In this document: positions 51,793 to 59,965 of the stretch, piece by piece | Numbering within the stretch: position 1 is the first letter of the stretch | Layout: the number at the start of each line of letters is the position of its first letter | NCBI RefSeq assembly: GCF_021044565.1 | Contig: NZ_CP087997.1 | Location: forward strand, 4,254,732-4,318,731 | Direction: 5' to 3' | Source: Subtercola endophyticus | GTDB taxonomy: Bacteria; Actinomycetota; Actinomycetes; Actinomycetales; Microbacteriaceae | DNA: 64,000 nt | The notes under the pieces: generated by a model | Seen by the model: only the letters and a program-made list of their open reading frames with translations | The model's database searches: none | What the model was told of the DNA's origin: nothing | Position numbers and translations under genes: made by a program

Positions 51793-51877
51793 GTCGTACG
51801 AAGGCTGAGTCGTACGAAATCGCCGGGCGGGTCAGACGTCGCTGAGTTAGACGTCGCTGAGTCAGACGTCGCTGAGT
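51787..51877. repeat. tandem duplications of the stop regions of pstB and the facing MFS gene
   Basis: ggctgagtcgtacgaa is perfectly doubled at 51787-51818 and contains the pstB TGA. Then a 15-bp unit ending acgtcgctgagt occurs three times (51833-51847, 51848-51862, 51863-51877); on the minus strand it reads LSDV-stop three times, the C-terminus of the MFS gene. Confidence 0.92.
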
Positions 51878-53646
51878 TCGGCAGAGAGGTTCGCCGGCAC
51901 GGGCCCTTCGGCAGCAGCGGGCTCCACCGTCGTGACGGCGGCCGTGTCGGTGTGCATGTACTTGCCGCCCGCGAAGAACGACGCGATCGCACCGAAGACC
52001 GAGAGTGCGGCAGCAACCGTGAACACGATGATGAGCCCGGAATGGAACGGGCCGCTGATCAGCTGCGGAAAGAACTCCTGGCCGGTCAGGGCGGCCGCGT
52101 TCGCCGGTGACAGGGACTTCAGCACGCCGAGGGGGCCGAGAATCGACTCGATGGGGTTGTAGCCGAGGAAGGCCGCGAACAGGCTGCCGACCGGGGGCGT
52201 GGCCGCGACCTGATTGGCGACGTCTGTTGCGACGCCGTGTGCCGTCAGCCCGCTGAACAGGGCGTTCGGCAGCGTGGCGGCGAGGCCCGCGATCATCAGC
52301 GAGAAGAAGATGCCGATCGAGAGCGAGTTTCCGGCGTTCTGGAACGTTCCCGTCATACCGGATGCCGCACCGCGCTGGTTCGCCGGCACGCTGTTCATGA
52401 TGGCGGTGCGGTTCGGGGCGGCGAACATGCCCGAGCCGATGCCGTTCAAGAATGTCAGCACCGCGAAGATGCCGTAGTTGAAGTTGACCGGAATCAGCAG
52501 CAGAGCGACGAAGGTGGCTGCCACCAGCAGCAACCCGCTCACCGCGAAGGTGCGAGCGCCGAACTTGTCGCTCAAGGTGCCCGAGATGGGGCCCGACACG
52601 AGGAACCCGATGGTGAGCGGCAGCAGGTAGATACCGGCCCAGAGCGGAGTGTCTTCGTAGGAGAACCCGTGCAGGGGCAGCCAGATGCCCTGCAGCCAGA
52701 TGATGAGCATGAACTGCAGCCCACCACGGCTGATCGAGGCCATCAGGCCGGCGATGTTACCCCAGGCGAACGCCTTGATGGCGAACAGTCGCACGTTGAA
52801 GAGCGGGTCTTTGTGGTGCAGTTCGACGAACACAAAGACAACCAGCAGGGCGATTCCGCCGATGATCGAGCCATACACCCAGGGGTTGGTCCACCCCATC
52901 GACTCGGTGCCGTAGGGCTGGATTCCGTAGGTGATTCCGGTGAGCAGCGTGACGAGTCCGACGGCGAACAGTACGTTACCGGGAATGTCGACCTTGCCGG
53001 GGTTGCGCTGGCCGACCTCGTGCAGCGACTTGATCGACCAGATGGCGCCGAGAACTCCGAAAGGCACGGTCACCGCGAAGATGAAGTGCCAATCGATGCT
53101 GGCCAGCACTCCGCCGATCAGCAGGCCGAGGAACGACCCGGCGATGGCCGCGATCTGGTTGATGCCGATGGCCATACCGCGCTTGTTCGACGGGAAGGCG
53201 TCGGTCAGAATCGCCGTCGAGTTGGCGAAGATCATGGCCCCGCCGACGGCTTGCACGACTCGCCAGCCGATCAGCCACAAAGCGCCTTGGCCAGAGAGGA
53301 ACGGGTCGAACACCAGCGCGACGGCGGCGACCGCGAAGATGATGAAGCCCATGTTGTAGATCTTCACGCGACCGTAGATGTCGCCGAGCCGGCCGAACGT
53401 CATCGTCAGAACGGCGGTGACGAGAATGAAGCCCATGAGCATCCACAGCAGGTAACTCACGTTGCCGGGCTCGAGCGGGTTCAGCTGAATGCCCTTGAAG
53501 ATGGCGGGCAGCGAAATGAGCACGATGGAGCTGTTGATGGTCACCATGAGCATGCCCAGTGTGGTGTTGCTCAGCGCTACCCATTTGTACCTGGGGTGGT
53601 CTTTGCTGAACATCAGTGTTCGTTCTCGGGTAGCTTTCTCAGCCAC
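51862..53646 (-). CDS. DHA2 family MFS drug/metabolite exporter
   Basis: 594 aa, about 14 helices, EmrB/QacA-like length. Starts with [20 protein letters not shown] in helix 1; loop 2-3 motif [16 protein letters not shown] (motif A); [19 protein letters not shown] is the antiporter motif C region in helix 5. GTG start with GGAGG upstream. On the same strand as and 65 bp after the LLM monooxygenase, so probably exports substrate or product of that pathway. Confidence 0.92.
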   Translation of the reverse strand: MAEKATRERTLMFSKDHPRYKWVALSNTTLGMLMVTINSSIVLISLPAIFKGIQLNPLEPGNVSYLLWMLMGFILVTAVLTMTFGRLGDIYGRVKIYNMGFIIFAVAAVALVFDPFLSGQGALWLIGWRVVQAVGGAMIFANSTAILTDAFPSNKRGMAIGINQIAAIAGSFLGLLIGGVLASIDWHFIFAVTVPFGVLGAIWSIKSLHEVGQRNPGKVDIPGNVLFAVGLVTLLTGITYGIQPYGTESMGWTNPWVYGSIIGGIALLVVFVFVELHHKDPLFNVRLFAIKAFAWGNIAGLMASISRGGLQFMLIIWLQGIWLPLHGFSYEDTPLWAGIYLLPLTIGFLVSGPISGTLSDKFGARTFAVSGLLLVAATFVALLLIPVNFNYGIFAVLTFLNGIGSGMFAAPNRTAIMNSVPANQRGAASGMTGTFQNAGNSLSIGIFFSLMIAGLAATLPNALFSGLTAHGVATDVANQVAATPPVGSLFAAFLGYNPIESILGPLGVLKSLSPANAAALTGQEFFPQLISGPFHSGLIIVFTVAAALSVFGAIASFFAGGKYMHTDTAAVTTVEPAAAEGPVPANLSAELSDV

Positions 53647-53711
53647 GATTCCTCCGTCGCAGGGACTCGCCGTTGAGCTCCAGAAAATAGTTGTTGTGTG
53701 GCAACTATATC

Positions 53712-55067
53712 TCAGCCGAACGCGCCGCGATAGCGCGCTGCCGGATGCCGGTCGTTCAGCCGATCGGATCCGAACAATTTGGCGCGCAGAGTTCCGGGCC
53801 GGTACTCGGTCTGGGCCAGGCCGCGCTCACGCAGCACCGGCATCACGAGCTCGGCGAACTCTTCGTACGAACCAGAAAGCCGCCAGTTGTTCACGTTGAT
53901 GCCGTCGACACCCGCCGCTTGCCATTTCTCGAGCTCGTCAGCGATGTGCTCGGGTGTTCCCACCACCCGCGCCCGCTGAGCGACGATCTGGCCGAGGTCG
54001 GCGACCGTCGGTTCACGATCGGTGACGCTGCGCCGCAGCCACTCGAGCATGCCCTGACGTTCGTTGGTCGAAATCGAGGCGAGTGGCGTTTCGGGCGGGT
54101 ACGCCGAGCCGTCGGGCCTGGTGCCGAAATTCATGTGCGCGAGGTAACCGTCGAGGCTCGCATACGCATCGATGTCGGCCTCCTTCGCGCGCGCTTCGGC
54201 CTCGGTGCGCCCGACAACGAACGACAGCCCCTGAAAGAACAAGATGTCGCCAGGCTCCCGCCCCGCGGCCACCGCCAGTGCGCGCGTCTCGGCGATGCCC
54301 TCGGCTGCGATCTCGGGTGTCGGGGCGGCGATGAAGACGGCTTCGGCGTTTGCGGCGGCGAACGCCTTTCCGGCTCCGGATGCGCCTGCCTGAAACAGAA
54401 CCGGCGTGCGCTGCGGCGACGGCGACGAGAGATGCGGGCCCTCGACGGCGTAGCGAGGCCCGCGATGGTCGATCTTGTGGATCTTCGACGGGTCTGCGAA
54501 TAGGCCCGTCGCGCGGTCGCGCACGAGGGCGCCGTCTTCCCACGAGCCCTCCCACAGCTTGTAGGTCACGTCGACGTACTCCTCGGCCCAGGCGTACCGC
54601 TCGTCGTGCTCGGCCAGGCGGTCGTAACCGAAGTTGCGCGCCGCATTCTCTGACGAACTCGTGACGATATTCCAGGCGATGCGCCCCTTCGAAATATGGT
54701 CGAGCGTCGACACGTGCCGGGCGAAGGTGAACGGATGCTCCTGCAGAATGCTGCTCGTGAACGCGAGCCCGAGGTGCTCGGTGTGCACGGCCAGTGCCGA
54801 GAGCAGCACCGACGGATCGTTGCTCGGCAGCTGCAGCCCCTCTCGTGCGTTCACATCGTAGGCGCTCCCCGCCGCGCCGTACAGCCCCACGACGTCGGCG
54901 AAGAACACCGCGTCGAACTTCGCCGCCTCGAGGGTCTTCACCAGGTCGACCCACACCTCGACGTCGTTAAAATCGGCCTGCCGGGCATCCGGGTGCCGCC
55001 ACTGCCCGTGCTGAATGTGCGACCCCGTGTTCATCACAAAGGCATTAAAACGCAGTGGCGTACTCAC
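53712..55067 (-). CDS. LLM class flavin-dependent monooxygenase (NtaA/SnaA/DszA family)
   Basis: 451 aa, the length of the NtaA-type subgroup. FMNH2-dependent TIM barrel: [68 protein letters not shown], and [14 protein letters not shown]. Needs a separate FMN reductase; one is encoded at the end of the window. In line with a Baeyer-Villiger monooxygenase upstream and an exporter downstream. Confidence 0.93.
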   Translation of the reverse strand: MSTPLRFNAFVMNTGSHIQHGQWRHPDARQADFNDVEVWVDLVKTLEAAKFDAVFFADVVGLYGAAGSAYDVNAREGLQLPSNDPSVLLSALAVHTEHLGLAFTSSILQEHPFTFARHVSTLDHISKGRIAWNIVTSSSENAARNFGYDRLAEHDERYAWAEEYVDVTYKLWEGSWEDGALVRDRATGLFADPSKIHKIDHRGPRYAVEGPHLSSPSPQRTPVLFQAGASGAGKAFAAANAEAVFIAAPTPEIAAEGIAETRALAVAAGREPGDILFFQGLSFVVGRTEAEARAKEADIDAYASLDGYLAHMNFGTRPDGSAYPPETPLASISTNERQGMLEWLRRSVTDREPTVADLGQIVAQRARVVGTPEHIADELEKWQAAGVDGINVNNWRLSGSYEEFAELVMPVLRERGLAQTEYRPGTLRAKLFGSDRLNDRHPAARYRGAFG

Positions 55068-55181
55068 CGCCCCATTCTCCGCCCCCAGCCCCCCTTTCCG
55101 AGCGAGCGCGACCTTTTCGGACGAAAGCGACCGCCGCGGCGGCTCATCTCGTCCGACAAAGTCACTCTCGCGGCCGATACT

Positions 55182-56636
55182 TCAGCGCACGATGTCGTAC
55201 TCAGCGGGGTCGAAGTGGCGAAGGGTGCGCTTGAAGGCGGCGGCGCGGTGCGGCCAGAGCGTGGTGTTGCGGCCACCTTCGTCGAAGTAGTAGCTCGTGC
55301 ATCCGCCGGTCGACCAGACCGACCTGCGCAGGGAGGACTGAACCCTGCGGTTGTAGCTGGCCTGGGCATGGGGCGTCGGCTCGAGCGAACGGGCGCCGAG
55401 CTCGGTCATGCCCTGCAGAGCCATCAGCACGTAGTCGATCTGGGCTTCGATCATGTAGACGATGCTGTTGTGCCCGAGCACCGTGTTCGGCCCGACGAGC
55501 AGAAAGAGGTTCGGAAAGTCGGCGACCGTAGTGCCGCGCAGCGCGTTCATGTGCGGCTCCCACTTCTCAGCGAGGGTCTCGCCGTAGCGTCCGACGATGT
55601 GCGCGGCCACGGGCGGATGCGTCGCGTTGAAGCCTGTCGCAGCGATGAGCACGTCGAAGGTGCGGCGCTCGCCGTCGGCCGTCACCACGTCGTTGCCCTC
55701 GACCCCCGAGATGGCCGAGGTGGCGAGGTCGACGTTGGGCTGCGTCAGCGCGCGGTAGTAGTCCGATGAAATGAGAATGCGCTTGCAGCCGATGCGAAAG
55801 TCGGGCGTCAGCGCGGCCCGCAACTCGGGGTCGCTGACTTGAGAGGCCAGAAACCGCGCCGCGAACGCCTGAAATGCAGCTCCGACCGCACGAGAGCGAA
55901 AGCCGGCGAACCGGGTCTCCGCCTGCGCGAAGACCAGCCTGCGCGAGACACTCTGCAGTGCAGGGATGCGCCGGAAGGCCCGTCGCCGCAGCGCCGACGT
56001 CTCGTGGTCGTTGCGCGGAACGATCCACGGGGCCGACCGCTGAAAGACCGTGACGTGACCGGCGACCTTCCGCAGTTCGGGCACGAACTGGATGGCCGAC
56101 GCGCCGGTGCCGATGACGCCGACGCGTTTCGCACGCAGGTCGACCACGTGATTCCAGTGCGCAGAATGAAACGCCGGCCCGCGAAAGGTATGCAGCCCCG
56201 GGATGCTCGGCCACACCGGGTCGATGAGCGGCCCCGCGCCCGAAACGAGCACGTCGGCGGTGAACGTCTGCTTGCTCGTCTGCACCCGCCAGACCCGCTC
56301 GGCCTCGATCCACTCGGCGCGCTCGAGCTCGTTGCCGAACGCGATGCGGTCGTACAGCTCGTACGCGGCGGCCACCCGGCGCAGATAGTCGAGAATCTCG
56401 GGCTGCCGGCCGTAGCTGTGCTCCCAATCGGGGTTCGGGGCGAACGAGAACGAGTAGAGGTCGCTTCGAATGTCGCACGCGGCCCCCGGATAGGTATTGT
56501 CGCGCCAGGTGCCCCCCACCTCGGCGGCGCGCTCGATCAGGAGAAAATCGTCGATGCCGTGCCGCACCAGCTGGCACGCCATTCCCACCCCGGCGAAACC
56601 CGCCCCGATGATGGCAACGCGCACGTGTCCGGTCAT
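55182..56636 (-). CDS. Baeyer-Villiger-type flavin monooxygenase
   Basis: 484 aa from ATG 56636, which has AAAGGAGG eight bases upstream. FAD Rossmann motif VAIIGAGFAGVGMA, EVGGTWRDNTYPGAACD, the BVMO fingerprint FRGPAFHSAHWN (FxGxxxHxxxW), and NADPH motif VGVIGTGASAIQF. Converts ketones to esters or lactones. Likely operonic with the LLM monooxygenase. Confidence 0.92.
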   Translation of the reverse strand: MTGHVRVAIIGAGFAGVGMACQLVRHGIDDFLLIERAAEVGGTWRDNTYPGAACDIRSDLYSFSFAPNPDWEHSYGRQPEILDYLRRVAAAYELYDRIAFGNELERAEWIEAERVWRVQTSKQTFTADVLVSGAGPLIDPVWPSIPGLHTFRGPAFHSAHWNHVVDLRAKRVGVIGTGASAIQFVPELRKVAGHVTVFQRSAPWIVPRNDHETSALRRRAFRRIPALQSVSRRLVFAQAETRFAGFRSRAVGAAFQAFAARFLASQVSDPELRAALTPDFRIGCKRILISSDYYRALTQPNVDLATSAISGVEGNDVVTADGERRTFDVLIAATGFNATHPPVAAHIVGRYGETLAEKWEPHMNALRGTTVADFPNLFLLVGPNTVLGHNSIVYMIEAQIDYVLMALQGMTELGARSLEPTPHAQASYNRRVQSSLRRSVWSTGGCTSYYFDEGGRNTTLWPHRAAAFKRTLRHFDPAEYDIVR

Positions 56637-56776
56637 GGCGCGCCCTCCTTTCACCGCGGTGATGCCCTCAGTGTGCGGCGCGCAAACGCACGGCACAACC
56701 CCCTTTTGGGTTTACTTTCGGCAGTGACGCGCCTGCGAAACCAGCGCCGGCCGGCTTGGGGTGCGAAGCTAGTCGT

Positions 56777-57949
56777 ATGACCGTGCTCGACTGGGATTTT
56801 TATGGCTTTCAGAACGAACTGACAAGCCGCGAGAACGAATCGATCGACGAGATCCGCGCCTTCTTCGAAGCCGAAGTACGCCCGATCGCGAACGATTACT
56901 GGGCGCGCGCCGAATTTCCGCATCAGCTCATCCCCGGCCTCGCCGGTCTCGGCCTGTTCGGCCCGGAATGGCCGGAGACCCGCCGTTTCGAGTCGAGCGC
57001 CGTCTACCAGGGCTGGTGTGCGCTCGAGATGGCACGGGTCGACCCCTCGATCTGCGGATTCGCCGCCGTGCAGAGCGGCCTCGCCATGGGCTCGATCGGT
57101 GTCGGCGGCTCACCCGCCCAGCGAGCCGAGTGGATGCCCGGCATGGCTTCTGGCGACATCATCGGCTCCTTCGGGCTCACCGAGCCGCTCTCGGGATCCG
57201 ACTCGGCGCGGGGACTCCGCACCACGGCGACCCGCACGGGCGACACCTGGGTGCTGAACGGCTCGAAGCGCTGGATCGGCAACGCCACCTTCGCCGACAT
57301 CGTCATCGTCTGGGCGCGCGACACCGCCGACGGGCAGGTCAAGGGGTTCATCGTTCCGACCACGACGCCCGGATTCACCGCCACCAAGATCGAGGGCAAG
57401 CTGAGCTTTCGGTTGATCCAGAACGCCGACATCGAGTTGGTCGATGTGCGCCTCGGAGACGAGTATCGGCTGCCGGGCATCCACTCGTTCGCCGACACGG
57501 CCATCGTGCTGCGCATGACGCGGGCGGGGGTCGGCTGGCTCGCGGTGGGCAATGCCATCGCGGCGTACGAGGCGGCGCTGGCCTACACGAAAGAGCGGCA
57601 GCAGTTCGGCAAGCCCATCGGCGCGCATCAGCTGGTGCAAGACCTGTTAGTGAAGTGCCTCGGCAACATCACGGCCTGCGTGGCGATGTGTGTGCAGGTC
57701 AGCCGGATGCTCGATGCCGGCCTGCAGCGCGACGAGCACTCCGCTCTGGCCAAGGCCTACGTGTCGAGCCGCGCGCGTGAAGCCGTGGCGTGGGCGCGTG
57801 AGGCGATGGGAGGCAACGGAATCGTGCTCGACTACGGCACCGCCAAGCCGTTCGCCGACGCCGAGGCGATCTATTCGTTCGAGGGCACCCGCGAGATGAA
57901 CACGCTCATCGTGGGCCGCGCCGTCACCGGCTTCGCCGCCTTCGTGTGA
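56777..57949 (+). CDS. acyl-CoA dehydrogenase (glutaryl-CoA dehydrogenase-like)
   Basis: 390 aa from ATG 56777. FAD/acyl-CoA motifs: GSFGLTEPLSGSDSA, WVLNGSKRWIGNA, LAYTKERQQFGKPIGAHQLVQ, AMGGNGIVLDYGTAKPF. The catalytic Glu lies in YSFEGTREMNTLIVGR, the position used in the glutaryl-CoA dehydrogenase subfamily. Divergent from the Baeyer-Villiger gene; probable beta-oxidation step of the same pathway. Confidence 0.94.
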   Translation: MTVLDWDFYGFQNELTSRENESIDEIRAFFEAEVRPIANDYWARAEFPHQLIPGLAGLGLFGPEWPETRRFESSAVYQGWCALEMARVDPSICGFAAVQSGLAMGSIGVGGSPAQRAEWMPGMASGDIIGSFGLTEPLSGSDSARGLRTTATRTGDTWVLNGSKRWIGNATFADIVIVWARDTADGQVKGFIVPTTTPGFTATKIEGKLSFRLIQNADIELVDVRLGDEYRLPGIHSFADTAIVLRMTRAGVGWLAVGNAIAAYEAALAYTKERQQFGKPIGAHQLVQDLLVKCLGNITACVAMCVQVSRMLDAGLQRDEHSALAKAYVSSRAREAVAWAREAMGGNGIVLDYGTAKPFADAEAIYSFEGTREMNTLIVGRAVTGFAAFV

Positions 57950-58122
57950 CGCGCCCGCCGCGGCCCGCCGCGCCGCTCGCCCTACCGCGCCGGCCGGCCG
58001 GTCGGCCGGGCTGGCTGGCTGGTGGGCCGGGCTGGCTGGCGGGTGGGAGTTTCGTCGGAGCCGAGCCACCATGCGCGCAATACGTCGACATACGGGCTCT
58101 GCTCCGACCGAAGCGACACGTC

Positions 58123-58258
58123 GCGCGGGCCGGCGGTGGCCCGGCTCGACTGAGCCCGACTTTGGGGTGGCCCGACTCGGCGGTGGCGCGGGCCGGCGGT
58201 GGCGCGGGGCGGTGGTGGCCCGACTCGACTGTGCCCGACTCGGGGGAGGCCCGGCTCA
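58123..58258. repeat. imperfect GC-rich repeats between convergent genes
   Basis: GCGCGGGCCGGCGGTGGC occurs at 58123-58140 and 58186-58203, and a second block (ggtggcccg-ctcgactg-gcccgac) at about 58136 and 58215. The whole gap 57950-58255 is low-complexity, Gly/Arg-coding-like GC sequence with no credible gene. Confidence 0.7.
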
Positions 58259-59116
58259 GCGGTAGGAGTAGAAGCCCTCGCCCGTCGCGATACCGAGCTT
58301 GCCCTGGTCGATGAACTCGTTCTTCAGCCGGGCGGCGAACTTCTGCGATTTCGCGTCGGGGCTGGCCGAGGCGATGTTGTAGGCCGTCGTGAGGCCCACG
58401 ACGTCGTAGATCTGGAACGGGCCCGCCGGGGCGCCTGTCGCGATACGCCAGGTCTTGTCGACCGTCTCGGGGTCTGCGATTCCGTCGACCCACAGCCCCG
58501 CGGCCGCGTTCAGCAGCGGCACCAACAGGGAGTTCAGCACGTACCCCGCCTTCTCTTTCTTGAGTTCGATGGGCACCATTCCGCTGCCGATCGCGAACTG
58601 CACGACGTCGTCGTACACCGCGGGGTCGGTGTCTGCCGTTCCCATGATCTCGGCGGTGTTGTAACGCCACACCTGGTTCGCGTAATGCAGCGCGAGAAAG
58701 CGGTCGGGCCGGCCCGTGTACTCCTTGAGGTCGCTCGGTAGCAGCGTCGACGAGTTGGTCGCGAAAATGGTCTTCGCGGGCGCCAGCGCGGCCAGTTTCG
58801 TGTAGAGATCGCGCTTGATCTGCAGCACCTCGGGCACGGCCTCGATCACGAGATCGGCGTCGGCGACGGCGGCCGCCAGGTCGGAGGTCAGCGTCAGGCT
58901 CGCGAGGGCGGAGTCGGCCGTGCCGCCGCGCGCGCCTTCGACGTCGTCGTGCTTGTAGGCCTCTGCCAACCCCGCGAAGCGGGCTTTCGCTTGCCCGAGA
59001 ACCTCGTCGCTGATGTCGTAGGCGGTGACGGCGTAGCCGTGAAAGGCTGCCTGGTAGGCGATCTGCGAGCCGAGAACGCCGGTACCGAGAACGGTGACAG
59101 TGCGGATGGGCGACAT
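58256..59116 (-). CDS. 3-hydroxyacyl-CoA dehydrogenase
   Basis: 286 aa. NAD motif TVLGTGVLGSQIAYQAAFHG with a conserved acidic end of strand 2 (AYDIS), VIEAVPEVLQIKRDLYTKL, FATNSSTLLPS with the catalytic-site Ser, HYANQV for the usual HFxNP (Tyr for Phe and no Pro), and a C-terminal helical dimer domain. Oxidises beta-hydroxyacyl-CoA. It is 12 bp after the TetR gene on the same strand, so likely co-transcribed. Confidence 0.92.
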   Translation of the reverse strand: MSPIRTVTVLGTGVLGSQIAYQAAFHGYAVTAYDISDEVLGQAKARFAGLAEAYKHDDVEGARGGTADSALASLTLTSDLAAAVADADLVIEAVPEVLQIKRDLYTKLAALAPAKTIFATNSSTLLPSDLKEYTGRPDRFLALHYANQVWRYNTAEIMGTADTDPAVYDDVVQFAIGSGMVPIELKKEKAGYVLNSLLVPLLNAAAGLWVDGIADPETVDKTWRIATGAPAGPFQIYDVVGLTTAYNIASASPDAKSQKFAARLKNEFIDQGKLGIATGEGFYSYR

Positions 59117-59128
59117 GATGTGGTGCTC

Positions 59129-59899
59129 CTATCGGTGGTGCGGATGGTCGTGGTGCGGCTCTTCGCGGGTCGCGACGGGGGCGTGCGGCTCTTCGTTGTG
59201 CGAGGCTTCGGGGTTCGTTTCGAGGTCTGCCGCGTAGATGCTGCGCACCCAGACACCCGTGAGCACGTCGAGTGCGCGCTGGTGGTCGATGGCCGGCGAC
59301 TCCCCGCTGAACGCGGCGGAGAGCACGCGCTCGTTCATCAGGTTGAGGGCGACGGCGAGGTCGTGCGCGTCGATGCCGTCGGGTGCAGCGCCGCGAGAGC
59401 GCTCGGCGGCGATGGTTTCGGCGGCATAGCTGACCCAGGTCTCCATGGAGGCCGACCAGAGGTCGTGGATCTCGCTATTGCGCAGGCGCGCCGTGATGGC
59501 GGCGGCCGACACGGCTCGATGCGCCGCGAAGACATCGACGAACACTCCGAGTGCTCGGCGCCACGAGGCGGCGGGCGCCTCTTCGAAGCTGCGGGGGAGT
59601 TCTGCAACGCGCGCCTGAACCTCGGCGATGACACGATCGAGCAACGCCAGCAGCACATCGTCTTTCGAGCCGAAGTAGAAGTAGAAGCTGGGCCGGGAGA
59701 TGCCGGCACCTGAGGCGAGGTCTTCGATCGAGATGTCGTCGAGTCTTCGGTCGGCCAGCAGACGCTCGGCGGTGGCGAGTATCGCGTCTTGCCGGTCGTC
59801 GCCCGAAACTCGCGCGCTCCTACGCCCGCGTTGGGCCGTGCCGACTCCAGTGCCGAGTGCCGTGCCTGGTGCTGTGCCTGGTGCCGTGCGTGAAGCCAT
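59129..59899 (-). CDS. TetR family transcriptional regulator (EthR-like)
   Basis: 256 aa. Helix-turn-helix AILATAERLLADRRLDDISI then LASGAGISRPSFYFYFGSK as in EthR-type repressors, which control Baeyer-Villiger monooxygenases such as EthA. The first 25 residues (APGTAPGTALGTGVGTA) are a repeat expansion; a GTG at about residue 31 may be the true start. C-terminus is His/Glu-rich (EEPHHDHPHHR). Divergent from the FMO-hydrolase fusion. Confidence 0.9.
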   Translation of the reverse strand: MASRTAPGTAPGTALGTGVGTAQRGRRSARVSGDDRQDAILATAERLLADRRLDDISIEDLASGAGISRPSFYFYFGSKDDVLLALLDRVIAEVQARVAELPRSFEEAPAASWRRALGVFVDVFAAHRAVSAAAITARLRNSEIHDLWSASMETWVSYAAETIAAERSRGAAPDGIDAHDLAVALNLMNERVLSAAFSGESPAIDHQRALDVLTGVWVRSIYAADLETNPEASHNEEPHAPVATREEPHHDHPHHR

Positions 59900-59920
59900 G
59901 CCTTCACCCTAGCGCGACTG

Positions 59921-59959
59921 TCAACACCCTGTTGAATTACTCGACACTGTGTCTATAGT
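59921..59959 (+). promoter_or_regulatory. promoter with overlapping TetR palindrome
   Basis: TCAACA-ccc-TGTTGA at 59921-59935 is a perfect palindrome. TTGAAT (59932-59937) and TATAGT (59954-59959) with a 16-bp spacer form a good promoter whose transcript would start near the ATG at 59966, so the fusion gene may be leaderless and is likely repressed by the TetR protein. Confidence 0.72.
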
Positions 59960-59965
59960 GGGCAA

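Noticed and set aside
58123..58258. Small Gly/Arg-rich proteins between acyl-CoA dehydrogenase and hydroxyacyl-CoA dehydrogenase genes
   Set aside because: Open frames come from GC-rich imperfect repeats; no ribosome binding site or domain.
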